64,000 bases of DNA from Brevibacterium oceani. Lineage in GTDB: Bacteria > Actinomycetota > Actinomycetes > Actinomycetales > Brevibacteriaceae. The notes under the pieces are model-generated. The model ran no database searches, had not been told where the DNA came from, and saw only the letters and a program-made list of their open reading frames with translations. Shown here one piece after another: positions 17,366 to 26,099 of this stretch; the stretch's first letter is position 1; each line of letters opens with the position of its first letter. The DNA lies in assembly GCF_013623835.1 (NCBI RefSeq), contig NZ_JABKDE010000008.1, positions 161,886-225,885 on the forward strand, read 5' to 3'. The translations under genes and the position numbers were made by a program.

Positions 17366-18553
17366 TCACCACTTCTCGTGCTGGTTGCGCCAGGTCACTC
17401 CCCCGGCGAGCACGAGCAGTGCCCCCGAGATCGTGAACACGATCCCGGATCCGGCAAGGGCGGTGAGCGCCGAGGCGGCCGAGGGGATCGCGACCTGGCT
17501 GAGTCGGTTTCCCGCCAAGCGGATCGAGAGCACCGCCGCCCGGTTCGCCGGGTCGGCCAGGGTCGACACCCACGTCATCGTCAGCGGCTGGGTGAGGCCG
17601 AAGCAGAAGCCCGCGATGGTGAGCAGGAGGGCCAGCGTCCATGGCTGGCTGAGCGCGGGGATGAGGACGACGCTCAGCCCTGCCACCGCCGAGGCGGTCC
17701 ACAGCAGCGAGAGGTTCTTCCACTTGCGCGTGAGGTAGCCGATGAAGAGCCGTGAGATCACCGAGGCGAGCGTCCGCAGCGCGAGCAGCCAGGTCACGAG
17801 GGTGACGGACAGGCCGTTCTGCTCACCGATGAGCGGCAGATAAGCCGTCATGAGGTCGACGGCGGCGAGCGTGGCCATCGAGGCGAAGATCGCAGGTTTC
17901 ATCCCCCGCAGCGACAGCAGCGTCCACGGGGCCTGCGCGCCTTCGGCCGCCTCGGCGCGGGAGACGTGCGGGGTGAGCCCGCGGAGCATGACGATGACGG
18001 CGGCGATGAGGGTGAGCGCCGAGAGCCCGGTCATGAACCACAGCGCGTTCGTGATGTGGGCGTCCCCGGCCGTGGCGTCGGCGATCATGCCGGCCACGGG
18101 CAGGCCGATGGTCTGCCCGATCGAGACGCCGAGGGTGAGGTGCCCGAACTTCGCGGTCAGCTGCGAGGCCGTGAAACTCTGCGGGATGAGCGCCTGGGAG
18201 GCCACGGTGGTGAGCAGCTGGCCGAAACCGAGGCTCATCGTGGCAAGGAGGAGCACGCCGAGGTTGGGCGCGATCGCCGCGAGCGCGACGGGCAGGATCG
18301 ACAGCACCGTTCCCGTCCACAGCACCGCCGTGGCATAGCCCCGGTCGACGAGGCGGCCGACGAGGAGAGCCGTGAGTAGAGGGACGAGGGAGTAGCAGGC
18401 GGTCATGAGACCGAGGACGACTCCGGATCCGCCGAGTTCGAGGGTGCGGTAGGAGATGAGGACGCGCACACCGTTGTAGGTGGCGTGGGCGATGATCGTG
18501 TGGATGACGAGGCCCGTGAACCAGGCCCTGTTGGCTGGAGCTGCCGCGCTCAT
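17366..18553 (-). CDS. Major facilitator superfamily transporter
   Basis: A 395-residue carrier with about twelve hydrophobic segments in two six-helix halves. The MFS loop 2-3 motif is recognisable as VGRLVDRGYATAVLW near residue 65. A cytoplasmic loop around 200 (HVSRAEAAEGAQ) joins the halves. No substrate can be assigned; the general look is of a drug or metabolite exporter. It starts 3 nt after the coaD stop, so the two genes are co-transcribed from the coaD promoter. The C-terminal tail is short (TWRNQHEKW). Confidence 0.88.
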   Translation of the reverse strand: MSAAAPANRAWFTGLVIHTIIAHATYNGVRVLISYRTLELGGSGVVLGLMTACYSLVPLLTALLVGRLVDRGYATAVLWTGTVLSILPVALAAIAPNLGVLLLATMSLGFGQLLTTVASQALIPQSFTASQLTAKFGHLTLGVSIGQTIGLPVAGMIADATAGDAHITNALWFMTGLSALTLIAAVIVMLRGLTPHVSRAEAAEGAQAPWTLLSLRGMKPAIFASMATLAAVDLMTAYLPLIGEQNGLSVTLVTWLLALRTLASVISRLFIGYLTRKWKNLSLLWTASAVAGLSVVLIPALSQPWTLALLLTIAGFCFGLTQPLTMTWVSTLADPANRAAVLSIRLAGNRLSQVAIPSAASALTALAGSGIVFTISGALLVLAGGVTWRNQHEKW

Positions 18554-18556
18554 CCC

Positions 18557-19069
18557 TCAGCGAGCGCCGTCGCCGGCATCGGTTCCGGTACTGCGCAGCG
18601 CCTCGAGCACCGAGGCGGGGACGAGCCCCTCGATGTCCCCGCCGTTCGCGTGGACTTCCTTGATGAGTGAGGACGAGACGTGTTCGAACTGGGGGTTGCC
18701 GGGGACGAAGATCGTCTCGAGTTCGGACAGGTGCTTGTTCATCAGCGCCATCGGCAGTTCGTAGGCGAAGTCCGTGCCCGAGCGCAGCCCCTTGACCACT
18801 GCCGGGGCGCCGATGGACGTGCAGTAGTCGACGAGGAGGCCGCCGGAGACGATGTCGATGCTCACGTTCTCGACGCTGCGGGTCCGCTCATCCTCATCGA
18901 GGGAACTCCGGATGAGATCGGCGCGAACCTCGGGGGCGAAGCGTCCGGCCTTCGAAGGATTGTGGACGACAGCCACGACCACCTTGTCGAAGAGGCGAGA
19001 GCTGCGGGCGATGATATCGAGATGACCCATGGTGATCGGATCATAGGAACCGGGACAGACGACCTTCAT
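18557..19069 (-). CDS. coaD: Phosphopantetheine adenylyltransferase
   Basis: Fourth step of coenzyme A synthesis: it joins ATP and 4'-phosphopantetheine to give dephospho-CoA. It has 170 residues. The nucleotidyltransferase motif GSYDPITMGHLDI is at 7-19, with the catalytic His. VVKGLRSGTDFAYELPMALMN (two adjacent blocks) and the C-terminal VSSSLIKEV are family hallmarks. The start ATG at 19069 is preceded by a -10-like TACGAT at 6 nt and no ribosome site, so the mRNA is probably leaderless. A short disordered tail (RSTGTDAGDGAR) ends the protein. In many actinobacteria coaD lies near rsmD-recG; here the ehu operon separates them. Confidence 0.97.
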   Translation of the reverse strand: MKVVCPGSYDPITMGHLDIIARSSRLFDKVVVAVVHNPSKAGRFAPEVRADLIRSSLDEDERTRSVENVSIDIVSGGLLVDYCTSIGAPAVVKGLRSGTDFAYELPMALMNKHLSELETIFVPGNPQFEHVSSSLIKEVHANGGDIEGLVPASVLEALRSTGTDAGDGAR

Positions 19070-19075
19070 GCCCCC

Positions 19076-19081
19076 ATCGTA
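19076..19081 (-). promoter_or_regulatory. -10 element of coaD (leaderless start)
   Basis: TACGAT on the minus strand, 6 nt before the coaD ATG. No -35 match is visible. Confidence 0.55.
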
Positions 19082-19180
19082 TCGGCAGCCCCGGCTCAGA
19101 CGCCTGAGGGTCCAGGTCGCTAGCCGGCGACGGCGAGTCCGACACCGGTCGTCGGTGCTCTCGCTATTGCACGCTCACCC

Positions 19181-19939
19181 CTACTGCGAGCTCTCCCGGA
19201 GACGCAGCCACTGGTCATCGACGGACGCCTCGCCCTCGCGGCCGCGAACCACCCGTGCCTCAAGCCCGTCCTCGGGATCGTGCAGACGAGAGGCCGCCTC
19301 GGCCATGATCCGGGCCAGGACGGTCAGGGAACGCGACTCCTCCCCCGCGGCGACCGCCTCGGCGAGTTCCCGGTGGCTGTCGATGAGGTCGCACCTGACC
19401 TCGTACCCGCGCTCATCGGACAGCGACAGCAGTCTGGTGTGAACCATCGAGACCTTCATGAGATCGCTCAGTCGGACCGACCCCGAACTGGCGACGAGCG
19501 CATGATGGAAGGTGAGGTCGGCGTCGCCGATGGTGCGCGCGACATTGTCCTCGATCGCCCGCTCCAGCTCAGTCAGCGCAGTCGAGATCCTGTGCACGGA
19601 GCGCCCGTGGCGGATGATGAGTCTGACCGCCTGCGATTCGATCGCCTCGCGGACGGCGTAGACGTCGTCGATGTCGGACGCGCGCATACGGCTCACGTGC
19701 ACCCCGCGTCCGGGAGCGTGCGTCATCACGCCCTCGCTGATGAGCCTCTGCAGCGCCTCGCGCAGGGAGGGCCGGGAGACGACGAGGAGTTCGGCCGTGC
19801 GCACCTCGTTGATGGACTGACCGGGTTCGAGCGATCCGCTGTAGATGGCATTGCGCAGCTGGTCGGCGATGAGGTCGATCGTCGACGATCGGACCACTCT
19901 GCGCAGGACCGGCAGTTCGGAAGTCGGAGGGTTCGTCAC
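19181..19939 (-). CDS. GntR-family (FCD domain) regulator of the ehu operon
   Basis: Transcription factor with an N-terminal winged helix (about residues 20-85, TIDLIADQLRNAIYSGSL, then SRPSLREALQRLISEGV) and a C-terminal all-helical FCD ligand domain (conserved DLTFHHALVASSG and HRELAEAVAAGE, with metal-type Asp/His residues). It has 252 residues from GTG 19939. I prefer this start because the minus strand has TATGAT ending 7 nt before it; the earlier ATG at 19951 lies inside that -10 element. It is divergent from ehuB across a 116-bp gap with two palindromes. It probably represses ehuBCDA and itself, and its effector may be ectoine or a breakdown product (inference). Confidence 0.85.
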   Translation of the reverse strand: MTNPPTSELPVLRRVVRSSTIDLIADQLRNAIYSGSLEPGQSINEVRTAELLVVSRPSLREALQRLISEGVMTHAPGRGVHVSRMRASDIDDVYAVREAIESQAVRLIIRHGRSVHRISTALTELERAIEDNVARTIGDADLTFHHALVASSGSVRLSDLMKVSMVHTRLLSLSDERGYEVRCDLIDSHRELAEAVAAGEESRSLTVLARIMAEAASRLHDPEDGLEARVVRGREGEASVDDQWLRLRESSQ

Positions 19940-19956
19940 GATCACGATCATATAAC

Positions 19957-20002
19957 GTTGTCAGACAGTGTGACATTCGGACAACATCAGTATTGAATAC
20001 TG
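19957..20002. promoter_or_regulatory. Operator cluster between gntR and ehuB
   Basis: Three nested palindromic elements. TGTCA-n7-TGACA is at 19959-19975. Outer GTTGTC (19957-19962) and GACAAC (19980-19985) frame it. A perfect 15-bp palindrome, CAGTATTGAATACTG, is at 19988-20002. The first overlaps the predicted gntR promoter and the second is 54 nt before the ehuB start. They are likely binding sites for the divergent GntR protein. Confidence 0.65.
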
Positions 20003-20055
20003 TCCATGAGACGCACGTCACGATGGTGTGTCGAAGTTCGACGAAAGGGACAGCT

Positions 20056-20937
20056 ATGAAATCCATCAAGGGACTGGCCACAGCGACCTCGATCCTCGCG
20101 CTGACGCTCTCGCTCGGTGCCTGCGGAGGGGGCGACTCGGACAAGTCGACCCTGCAGAAGGCCATTGACGACGGAAAGATCACTGTCGGCTTCGCCGGTG
20201 AAGCTCCGTACAGCTTCGAAGAGGGCGGTGAGCTCCAAGGTGCCTCCGTGTCCCTGGCGAAGGCCGTGTTCAAGGAGCTCGGCGTCGATGACGTCGAAGG
20301 CGTCAACACCGAGTTCGGTTCGCTCATCCCCGGCCTCAACGCCGACCGCTTCGACGCGATCTCGGCCGGCATGTCGATCCTGCCTGACCGCTGTGAACAG
20401 GCCGCCTTCGGTGATCCCGAGTTCATGTACACCACCGCCCTGATGACGAAGAAGGGCAAGCAGGACGGGATGAAGAACCTCGACGATGTCAAGAAGAAGG
20501 GCGTCAAGCTCGCGACCATGACCGGTGCCATCGAGTCCGACTACGCGAAGGACCTCGGCATCAAGACTCAGCAGGTCGGCACCCCGCAGGACGGTATGGA
20601 CGCCGTGACCACCGGTCGCGCCGATGTCTTCGCCCTCACCGCGATCTCGCTCAACTGGATGGCGAAGAACAACGCCGACGCCGGTGTCGAGGTCAGCGAT
20701 TCCTTCGTCCAGGAGATCGACGGAGTCCCGCAGGTCGGCGCAGGGGCCACGGTCTTCCGCACCGATGACGACGAGCTGCGCGACGAGTGGAACAAGGGTC
20801 TGGAGAAGATCGTCTCCGATGAGAAGTCCTACCTCGATGCCGTCGGCGACTACGGGTTCACGAAGGAGGAGCGCCCCGACGGTTCGATCACGACCGATCA
20901 GCTGTGCAAGGGCGAACTTCCCACCGCTGATTCCTGA
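20056..20937 (+). CDS. ehuB: Ectoine/hydroxyectoine-type ABC transporter, substrate-binding lipoprotein
   Basis: Extracytoplasmic solute-binding protein of the amino-acid family, 293 residues. Signal peptide residues 1-22 end in the lipobox LGAC, with Cys23 as the lipidated residue. The mature part has the EhuB-like blocks VGFAGEAPYSFEEGGELQGA, NTEFGSLIPGLNADRFDAIS and AGMSILPDRCEQAAFGDPEF, which I recognise from EhuB of ectoine uptake systems. ATG 20056 has AAAGGG at 6 nt. The gene order ehuB-C-D-A and the divergent GntR gene fit an ectoine uptake operon. A general polar amino-acid importer remains an alternative, since substrate is not proven by sequence. Confidence 0.85.
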   Translation: MKSIKGLATATSILALTLSLGACGGGDSDKSTLQKAIDDGKITVGFAGEAPYSFEEGGELQGASVSLAKAVFKELGVDDVEGVNTEFGSLIPGLNADRFDAISAGMSILPDRCEQAAFGDPEFMYTTALMTKKGKQDGMKNLDDVKKKGVKLATMTGAIESDYAKDLGIKTQQVGTPQDGMDAVTTGRADVFALTAISLNWMAKNNADAGVEVSDSFVQEIDGVPQVGAGATVFRTDDDELRDEWNKGLEKIVSDEKSYLDAVGDYGFTKEERPDGSITTDQLCKGELPTADS

Positions 20938-20959
20938 GTCGGCACTGTAGTCACGCACC

Positions 20960-21790
20960 ATGGACGACAATGTCTCAACGCTGCTGAACTTCCTCCCACA
21001 GCTGTGGGAGGGAGTTCAGACAACTATCATCCTCACGGTCGCAGGCAGCATCGGGGCCGTGATCATCGCCCTCATCCTCGGACTGACGATGACCTCGCCG
21101 AACGCCTGGCTGCGCATCCCGGCCCGCATCATCGTCGAGTTCTTTCGTGGCACCTCACTGCTCGTGCAGCTGTTCTGGCTGTTCTTCGTCCTGCCGCTCT
21201 TCGGCTTCGATCTCGATCCGATGGTCTGCGGCATCGCAGCGCTGGCGCTCAACTACGGAGCCTATTGCGCCGAGGTGGTCCGTTCCTCGATCAAGACCGT
21301 GGCCCCGGGGCAGTGGGAGGCCGCGATCGCGCTCAGCCTCTCCCCCACTCGCCGGATGATCCGGGTGATCTTCCCGCAGGCCTGGGCGCTCATGATCCCG
21401 TCGATCGCGACCCTGCTCATCCAGCTGCTCAAGGGCACTGCGGCCGTCTCCTTCATCACGCTGTCCGATCTCACTGACAAGACCGGTCAGCTGCGCCAAG
21501 CGACCGGTGACACCTTCTTCTCCTACTCTGTCAGTCTCATCATCTACTTCGTGCTCGCCTGGCTGCTCCAGGAATTCATGAACTTCCTCGAACGCAGAGC
21601 CACGGCGGCGCTGGGCCGCAGACGTCCGAATTCGCGCACCGACCGCCGCGAAGCCAGACGCCTCGCTCGCGCAGACGCCGCGCGCCGCGACCGGCTCGCC
21701 TCTCACACGGCCGCCGGTGAAGGCGCCAACCACGGCACCGGCACGGATCCCACCAAGGGACCCTTCCCCGGTCAGGGAGGTGGCCTCTGA
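20960..21790 (+). CDS. ehuC: Ectoine/hydroxyectoine-type ABC transporter permease EhuC
   Basis: Inner-membrane permease of the polar amino-acid ABC family, 276 residues with about five transmembrane segments in the first 215. The EAA-type loop that contacts the ATPase is seen as GQWEAAIALSLSPTRRMIRV (about 118-137). EFFRGTSLLVQLFWL is the usual early signature. The C-terminal 60 residues form a basic, then Gly-rich hydrophilic tail (RRREARRLARADAARR-like), longer than in most homologues. The stop overlaps the ehuD ATG by one base, so translation is coupled. Confidence 0.85.
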   Translation: MDDNVSTLLNFLPQLWEGVQTTIILTVAGSIGAVIIALILGLTMTSPNAWLRIPARIIVEFFRGTSLLVQLFWLFFVLPLFGFDLDPMVCGIAALALNYGAYCAEVVRSSIKTVAPGQWEAAIALSLSPTRRMIRVIFPQAWALMIPSIATLLIQLLKGTAAVSFITLSDLTDKTGQLRQATGDTFFSYSVSLIIYFVLAWLLQEFMNFLERRATAALGRRRPNSRTDRREARRLARADAARRDRLASHTAAGEGANHGTGTDPTKGPFPGQGGGL

Positions 21791-22446
21791 TGTGGAATTG
21801 GGAATTCGCCGCTGAGGCGCTGCCGATCCTGCTCCGCGGATTCGTCAACACACTCATCGCGACAGTCGTCGGCACCGTCATCGCCGCGATCCTCGGACTC
21901 ATCCTCGCTGTGGCCATCCGCGGCCTGCCGCGTTGGATCAACTGGCTCGTCCGACTCCTCGTCGCATTCATCCGCAATACCCCGCTGGTCGTGCAGCTGC
22001 TGTTCGTCTACTACGCGTTCGCCGACATCCCGGGCCTCGTCAATGTCCCAGCCCTTGTCATCGGCTTCATCGTCATCGGCATCCACTATTCGACGTACAT
22101 GTCCGAAAGCTACCGGGCCGGCATCGATTCGGTGCCGCCGGGCCAGTTCGAAGCGGCGACCGCGCTGTCGCTGCCGCCGGTGCGTACTTTCACCGCGATC
22201 GTGCTGCCGCAGGCGCTGCGCGCGACCATCCCTTCGCTGGGAAACTATGCGGTCGCGATGTTCAAGGACACCCCGTTCCTCTTCGCGATCTCCGTCGTCG
22301 AACTCGTCACGGCCGCGAAGGAGTTCGGCGGTTCGACCTTCGCGTATACGGAAGCCTTCACCCTGGCCGGAATCATCTTCCTCGTCGCCAGCTACCCGAC
22401 CTCACTGCTCATTCAGAGATTGGATCGACGCCTTGCCACCTACTGA
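21790..22446 (+). CDS. ehuD: Ectoine/hydroxyectoine-type ABC transporter permease EhuD
   Basis: Second permease subunit, 218 residues with five predicted transmembrane helices. RNTPLVVQLLFVYYAFADIP and the EAA loop GQFEAATALSLPPVRTFTAI (about 118-137) are diagnostic of the polar amino-acid permease family. It starts at the ehuC stop (TGATG) and its end overlaps the proposed ehuA start by 14 nt. EhuC and EhuD form the heterodimeric channel energised by EhuA and fed by lipoprotein EhuB. Confidence 0.86.
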   Translation: MWNWEFAAEALPILLRGFVNTLIATVVGTVIAAILGLILAVAIRGLPRWINWLVRLLVAFIRNTPLVVQLLFVYYAFADIPGLVNVPALVIGFIVIGIHYSTYMSESYRAGIDSVPPGQFEAATALSLPPVRTFTAIVLPQALRATIPSLGNYAVAMFKDTPFLFAISVVELVTAAKEFGGSTFAYTEAFTLAGIIFLVASYPTSLLIQRLDRRLATY

Positions 22447-23272
22447 GAACACCCCAGACACTCCTTCCTCCTCGGCCACCCCCTCCGGGCCGAATACCTC
22501 AGCCTCGGCGACCCCGGCGATCGAGTTCAAGGACGTGGAGAAGAGCTTCGGGCCCACGACCGTGCTCAAGAACCTCAACTTCACCGTCGCACCCGGCGAG
22601 CGCGTCACCCTCATCGGGCCCAGCGGTTCGGGCAAGACGACGATCCTCCGGCTTGTGATGACGCTCGAGGAGCTCACCGGCGGCTACATCTTCGTCGACG
22701 GCGAACCGCTGACCTTCGAGGAACGTGACGGCAAACGCGTCGAGCTGCCGAAGAAGCGCACTCGCGAGATGACCACACGCATCGGCATGGTCTTCCAGCA
22801 GTTCAACCTGTTCCCGAACATGACGGTGCTCGAGAACATCATCGAAGCTCCCGTCCACGTGCTCGGAACGTCCAAGGACGAAGCGGTCAAGGAAGCCAAG
22901 GCCCTGCTCGCGAAGGTCGGGCTCTCGGACAAGGCCGATGCCCACCCGACCCGGCTCTCCGGCGGTCAGCAGCAGCGTGTGGCCATCGCCCGCGCATTGG
23001 CGATGAGCCCGGAGATCCTCCTCCTCGACGAGGTCACCTCGGCGCTCGATCCGGAGCTCGTCGGAGACGTGCTCGGGGTGCTGCGTGACATTGCGGAGAC
23101 CACGGACATCACGATGCTGTTGGTGACCCACGAGATGCAGTTCGCCCGCGACGTCTCCCACCGGGTGATGATGTTCGACGGCGGTCAGGTCCTCGAGGAG
23201 GGTCCGCCCGACCAGATCTTCAACAACCCGAGCCACGAACGCACGAAATCGTTCCTCTCCAGCGTGCTCTGA
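22433..23272 (+). CDS. ehuA: Ectoine/hydroxyectoine-type ABC transporter ATPase EhuA
   Basis: ABC ATPase of the polar amino-acid uptake class. Walker A GPSGSGKTT, Q-loop MVFQQFNLFPNMTVLENI, signature LSGGQQQRVAIARAL, Walker B ILLLDEVTSALDPE and H-loop LVTHEMQFA are all intact. The region after Walker A has a family insert (EPLTFEERDGKRVELPKK) typical of EhuA. No ATG fits; TTG 22433 is the best start, overlapping ehuD by 14 nt and giving 279 residues. The N-terminal 25 or so residues are a Pro/Ser/Thr-rich extension. Start uncertain; function of the ATPase domain certain. Confidence 0.88.
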   Translation: MPPTENTPDTPSSSATPSGPNTSASATPAIEFKDVEKSFGPTTVLKNLNFTVAPGERVTLIGPSGSGKTTILRLVMTLEELTGGYIFVDGEPLTFEERDGKRVELPKKRTREMTTRIGMVFQQFNLFPNMTVLENIIEAPVHVLGTSKDEAVKEAKALLAKVGLSDKADAHPTRLSGGQQQRVAIARALAMSPEILLLDEVTSALDPELVGDVLGVLRDIAETTDITMLLVTHEMQFARDVSHRVMMFDGGQVLEEGPPDQIFNNPSHERTKSFLSSVL

Positions 23273-23291
23273 GGCCCGAACACTTCACTCC

Positions 23292-23351
23292 AGCTTGGTG
23301 GAACTGCAGCAGCTCGGCGCATGGACCAAGCTGCTGCAGTTTCACCAAGCT
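23292..23351. terminator. Bidirectional terminator between ehuA and rsmD
   Basis: A 22-bp stem with one G-T wobble (AGCTTGGTG and AACTGCAGCAGC with their complements) and a loop of about 15 nt. It lies between the convergent ends of ehuA and rsmD and can serve both. Confidence 0.85.
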
Positions 23352-23359
23352 AGCGTGTT

Positions 23360-23941
23360 CTAGTCCGTCTCCCCGACGAGCTGGACGAAATGGACTGCGG
23401 TTTCGCCGAAGGTCTTCGACCGGAACACTTCGAGCCCGACCGGCATCGTCGGTTCCGGTGAGCGTGCGGCGCGTTCGATGATGACGATCGACTCCATGTC
23501 CAGGTGTGCTGCCAGGCGGCCGAGGATCTGCGTCACCGCGTCCTCGCCGAGCGGGTACGGCGGGTCCATGAACACGAGGTCGAAGATCCGCGCCTCGGGG
23601 TGCTCGGATCCCGGCAGCCCGGCGAGGTATTGGAGCACGTCGCCGGCGTGGACGTCGACGGAGTGGTCGAGGCCGAGTTTGTCCGCGTTGGCCTGCAGCG
23701 AGCGGATCGAGGCGAGCGAGGAATCGACGAAGTCGACCTGCGCGGCTCCGCGGGACATCGCTTCGAATCCCAGGCCCCCGGATCCGGCGAAGAGGTCGAG
23801 GACGTTCGCGGCCTGCAGCACCCCGTAGCCCTCGAGCATCGAGAACAGGGACTCTTTAACCCGGTCGGAAGTGGGCCGGGTGTTCGCCCCCGATGGGGAG
23901 GACAGCCTGGCTCCCTTGTGCGCTCCGGCGATGATTCTCAT
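23360..23941 (-). CDS. rsmD: 16S rRNA (guanine966-N2)-methyltransferase
   Basis: SAM-dependent methyltransferase for G966 of 16S rRNA. It has 193 residues from ATG 23941 (MRIIAGAHKGARL), which has GAGGAGG about 5 nt upstream; the longer frame is not conserved. Motif I is VLDLFAGSGGLGFEAMSRGA (about 47-66). The catalytic motif IV reads MDPPY in FDLVFMDPPYPLGE (about 122-135). It lies 10 nt after recG in the thiL-DAK2-recG-rsmD run. Confidence 0.95.
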   Translation of the reverse strand: MRIIAGAHKGARLSSPSGANTRPTSDRVKESLFSMLEGYGVLQAANVLDLFAGSGGLGFEAMSRGAAQVDFVDSSLASIRSLQANADKLGLDHSVDVHAGDVLQYLAGLPGSEHPEARIFDLVFMDPPYPLGEDAVTQILGRLAAHLDMESIVIIERAARSPEPTMPVGLEVFRSKTFGETAVHFVQLVGETD

Positions 23942-23951
23942 ACCTGCCTCC

Positions 23952-26099
23952 TCAGCCTGCTTCGATGAAGTGTGCGTCGTCCTCGGGCAGGACACGACGG
24001 ATGAAGGCGCGCAGCGCGGGCACCGCCTCGAGTGAGGGGTCGACCGCGACGATCTGTTCGGCGACTGTCTTCGCTTCTGCCACGATCTCGGAATCGCGGA
24101 GGATCGACAGGTGCCGCAGTGAGGATCCGCCCCACTGGGAGCCGCTGATCACGTCGCCCTCGCCGCGGGAGTCGAGGTCGTATTCGGCCAGGGCGAAGCC
24201 GTCGAGGGTCTCGGCCACTGCCTGCAGGCGGGCGTAGCTCTCGTTGTCCTCGCTCAGCTCGGTGAGCATGAAGCACATGGCCGCACTGCCGTCGCGTCCG
24301 ACGCGTCCGCGCAGCTGGTGCAGCTGGGCGACCCCGAAGTTCTCGGCCTCGGCGATGACCATCATCGTCGCCCGCGGCACATCGACGCCGACTTCGATGA
24401 CCGTCGTCGACACGAGGACGTCGATGTCTCCGGCGGAGAAGTCCTTGAGCACCTTGTCCTTCTCACCCGTCGACATCCGCCCGTGCAGCAGCCCGAACCT
24501 CGTTCCTGCCAGCTCCGGGGTGTCCTCGAGCTTGCGGCTGAGGTCCTCGATTCCCTGCTTCTGACCCGTAACCTCACCGGTCTCCGGGTCCTCGATGTCG
24601 CTCGGTTCGATTCGGGGGAAGACGACGAAGACTCCGCGTCCCGCCTCGATCGTCTCGCGCATGAGCGCACGAACGCGGGCGAACCAGGCAGGCTGGGCGA
24701 CGATCGGCACGACGTGGGTGGCGATGTCCTTCGGCCCGGCGGGCATCTCGGTCAGCGTCGAGACGTCGAGGTCGGCGAAGACGGTCATCGCGACGGTGCG
24801 CGGAATCGGGGTCGCCGACATCACGAGCGTGTGCGGGGTGGTCACTCCGCCCTTCGCACGCATCGCCTCACGCTGCTCGACGCCGAAGCGGTGCTGTTCG
24901 TCGACGACGATGAGGCCGAGGCTTTCGAAGATCGTCGATTCCGAGAGCAGCGCATGCGTGCCGACGACGATGTCGATGTTCCCCGTGGCCAGGTCGAGGG
25001 CGAGCTCGCGCCGTTCACGTGCCGGCATCGACCCGGTCATCAGCGCCACCGTCACCTGGTCATCGTCGGAGAGCAGGGGCGAGAGCGCCATCTGTTCGCC
25101 GAGGAGGCGCTGGATCGAGTGGAAATGCTGGGTCGCGAGCACCTCGGTGGGGGCGAGCATGGCCGCTTGGGCGCCCGAATCGACTGCGGTGAGCATGGCC
25201 CGCAGCGCCACGAGGGTCTTACCGGAGCCGACGTCGCCGTGCAGCAAGCGGTGCATCGGCTGGTCCCTGGCCATGTCCTCACCGATCTCCTCACCGACCG
25301 TGACCTGCGAGGGGGTGAGTGTGAAGGGCATGGATTCGTCGAAGCGGCGGCTCTTCGGACCACGGGTGAGCAGGGGTGTCGCCTGGACGGCGGCGAAGGA
25401 GGCCTTGCGGGAGGCGAACTCGGTCTGCAGGGCCAGGGCCTCTTCCCACTTCCACCGCTGCCGGGCCCGTTCGACGTCCTCGATCGTCCGCGGCTTGTGC
25501 ATGTCCTCAAGCGCGGTGCGCAGATCCGGCAGATCGAACTTCTCCCGCAGGCCCTTCGGCAGCGGATCCTCGAACTCTTCGGAACCGGCGACACGCAGCA
25601 GCGTCTTGATCGCACCCCACAGGCGTGACTGCGCGATCTTCTTCACCGCCGGGTAGATGGGGAACGGCGAGTTGAGGTCGTCGGGCGTCCATTCGTGGTC
25701 GTCCTCGGTGCGGTTGAGCCAGACCGGCGAGGCAAGGGTCAGCTGCCCCCGATACGACTCGACCTTGCCGCCGAAGACCACGGTCAGCCCCGGGGTCAGT
25801 GCTTTCTCCAGCCAGTGCTGATTGAAGAAGGCGATCTTCATCGACTGCTGGCCATCATGAACGATGACCTCGGTGATCGTGCCGCGTCGCTGCTTCATCC
25901 GCCGCGTGTTCACCGAGATGACCTCGGCCTGGATGATCGCGGTCTCCCCGAGCGGCAGGGCTCCGAGCTCGGTCCTCTCCCCCGGCACCAGGTACCGTCG
26001 GGGGAAGAACCGGAACAGGTCGGTCACCGTATGCACCCCGCGTTTGGCGAGGTTCTTCCGATCGCCCGGCCGGAAGTTGTCCTCGAGTCGGGTCGTCAT
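23952..26099 (-). CDS. recG: ATP-dependent DNA helicase RecG
   Basis: Superfamily 2 helicase that remodels stalled replication forks and branch-migrates Holliday junctions. It has 715 residues from ATG 26099, which overlaps the DAK2 stop as ATGA. The N-terminal wedge/OB domain runs to about 250. Walker A is GDVGSGKT in LLHGDVGSGKTLVALRA. Walker B/DExH reads DEQHRFG. Motif III is MSATPIPRT, and motif VI is QLRGRVGRDG. The TRG region near the C-terminus (GDVISGSQWGG) is present. Length is normal for actinobacterial RecG. Confidence 0.96.
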   Translation of the reverse strand: MTTRLEDNFRPGDRKNLAKRGVHTVTDLFRFFPRRYLVPGERTELGALPLGETAIIQAEVISVNTRRMKQRRGTITEVIVHDGQQSMKIAFFNQHWLEKALTPGLTVVFGGKVESYRGQLTLASPVWLNRTEDDHEWTPDDLNSPFPIYPAVKKIAQSRLWGAIKTLLRVAGSEEFEDPLPKGLREKFDLPDLRTALEDMHKPRTIEDVERARQRWKWEEALALQTEFASRKASFAAVQATPLLTRGPKSRRFDESMPFTLTPSQVTVGEEIGEDMARDQPMHRLLHGDVGSGKTLVALRAMLTAVDSGAQAAMLAPTEVLATQHFHSIQRLLGEQMALSPLLSDDDQVTVALMTGSMPARERRELALDLATGNIDIVVGTHALLSESTIFESLGLIVVDEQHRFGVEQREAMRAKGGVTTPHTLVMSATPIPRTVAMTVFADLDVSTLTEMPAGPKDIATHVVPIVAQPAWFARVRALMRETIEAGRGVFVVFPRIEPSDIEDPETGEVTGQKQGIEDLSRKLEDTPELAGTRFGLLHGRMSTGEKDKVLKDFSAGDIDVLVSTTVIEVGVDVPRATMMVIAEAENFGVAQLHQLRGRVGRDGSAAMCFMLTELSEDNESYARLQAVAETLDGFALAEYDLDSRGEGDVISGSQWGGSSLRHLSILRDSEIVAEAKTVAEQIVAVDPSLEAVPALRAFIRRVLPEDDAHFIEAG

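Noticed and set aside
19949..19951. ATG at 19951 as the gntR start
   Set aside because: It lies within a TATGAT -10-like element; GTG at 19939 keeps the same 6-7 nt distance seen for other leaderless genes here. The choice is still tentative.
20117..20443. Alternative +1 frame inside ehuB
   Set aside because: Ser/Arg/Pro-rich shadow of the lipoprotein gene, with no start context.
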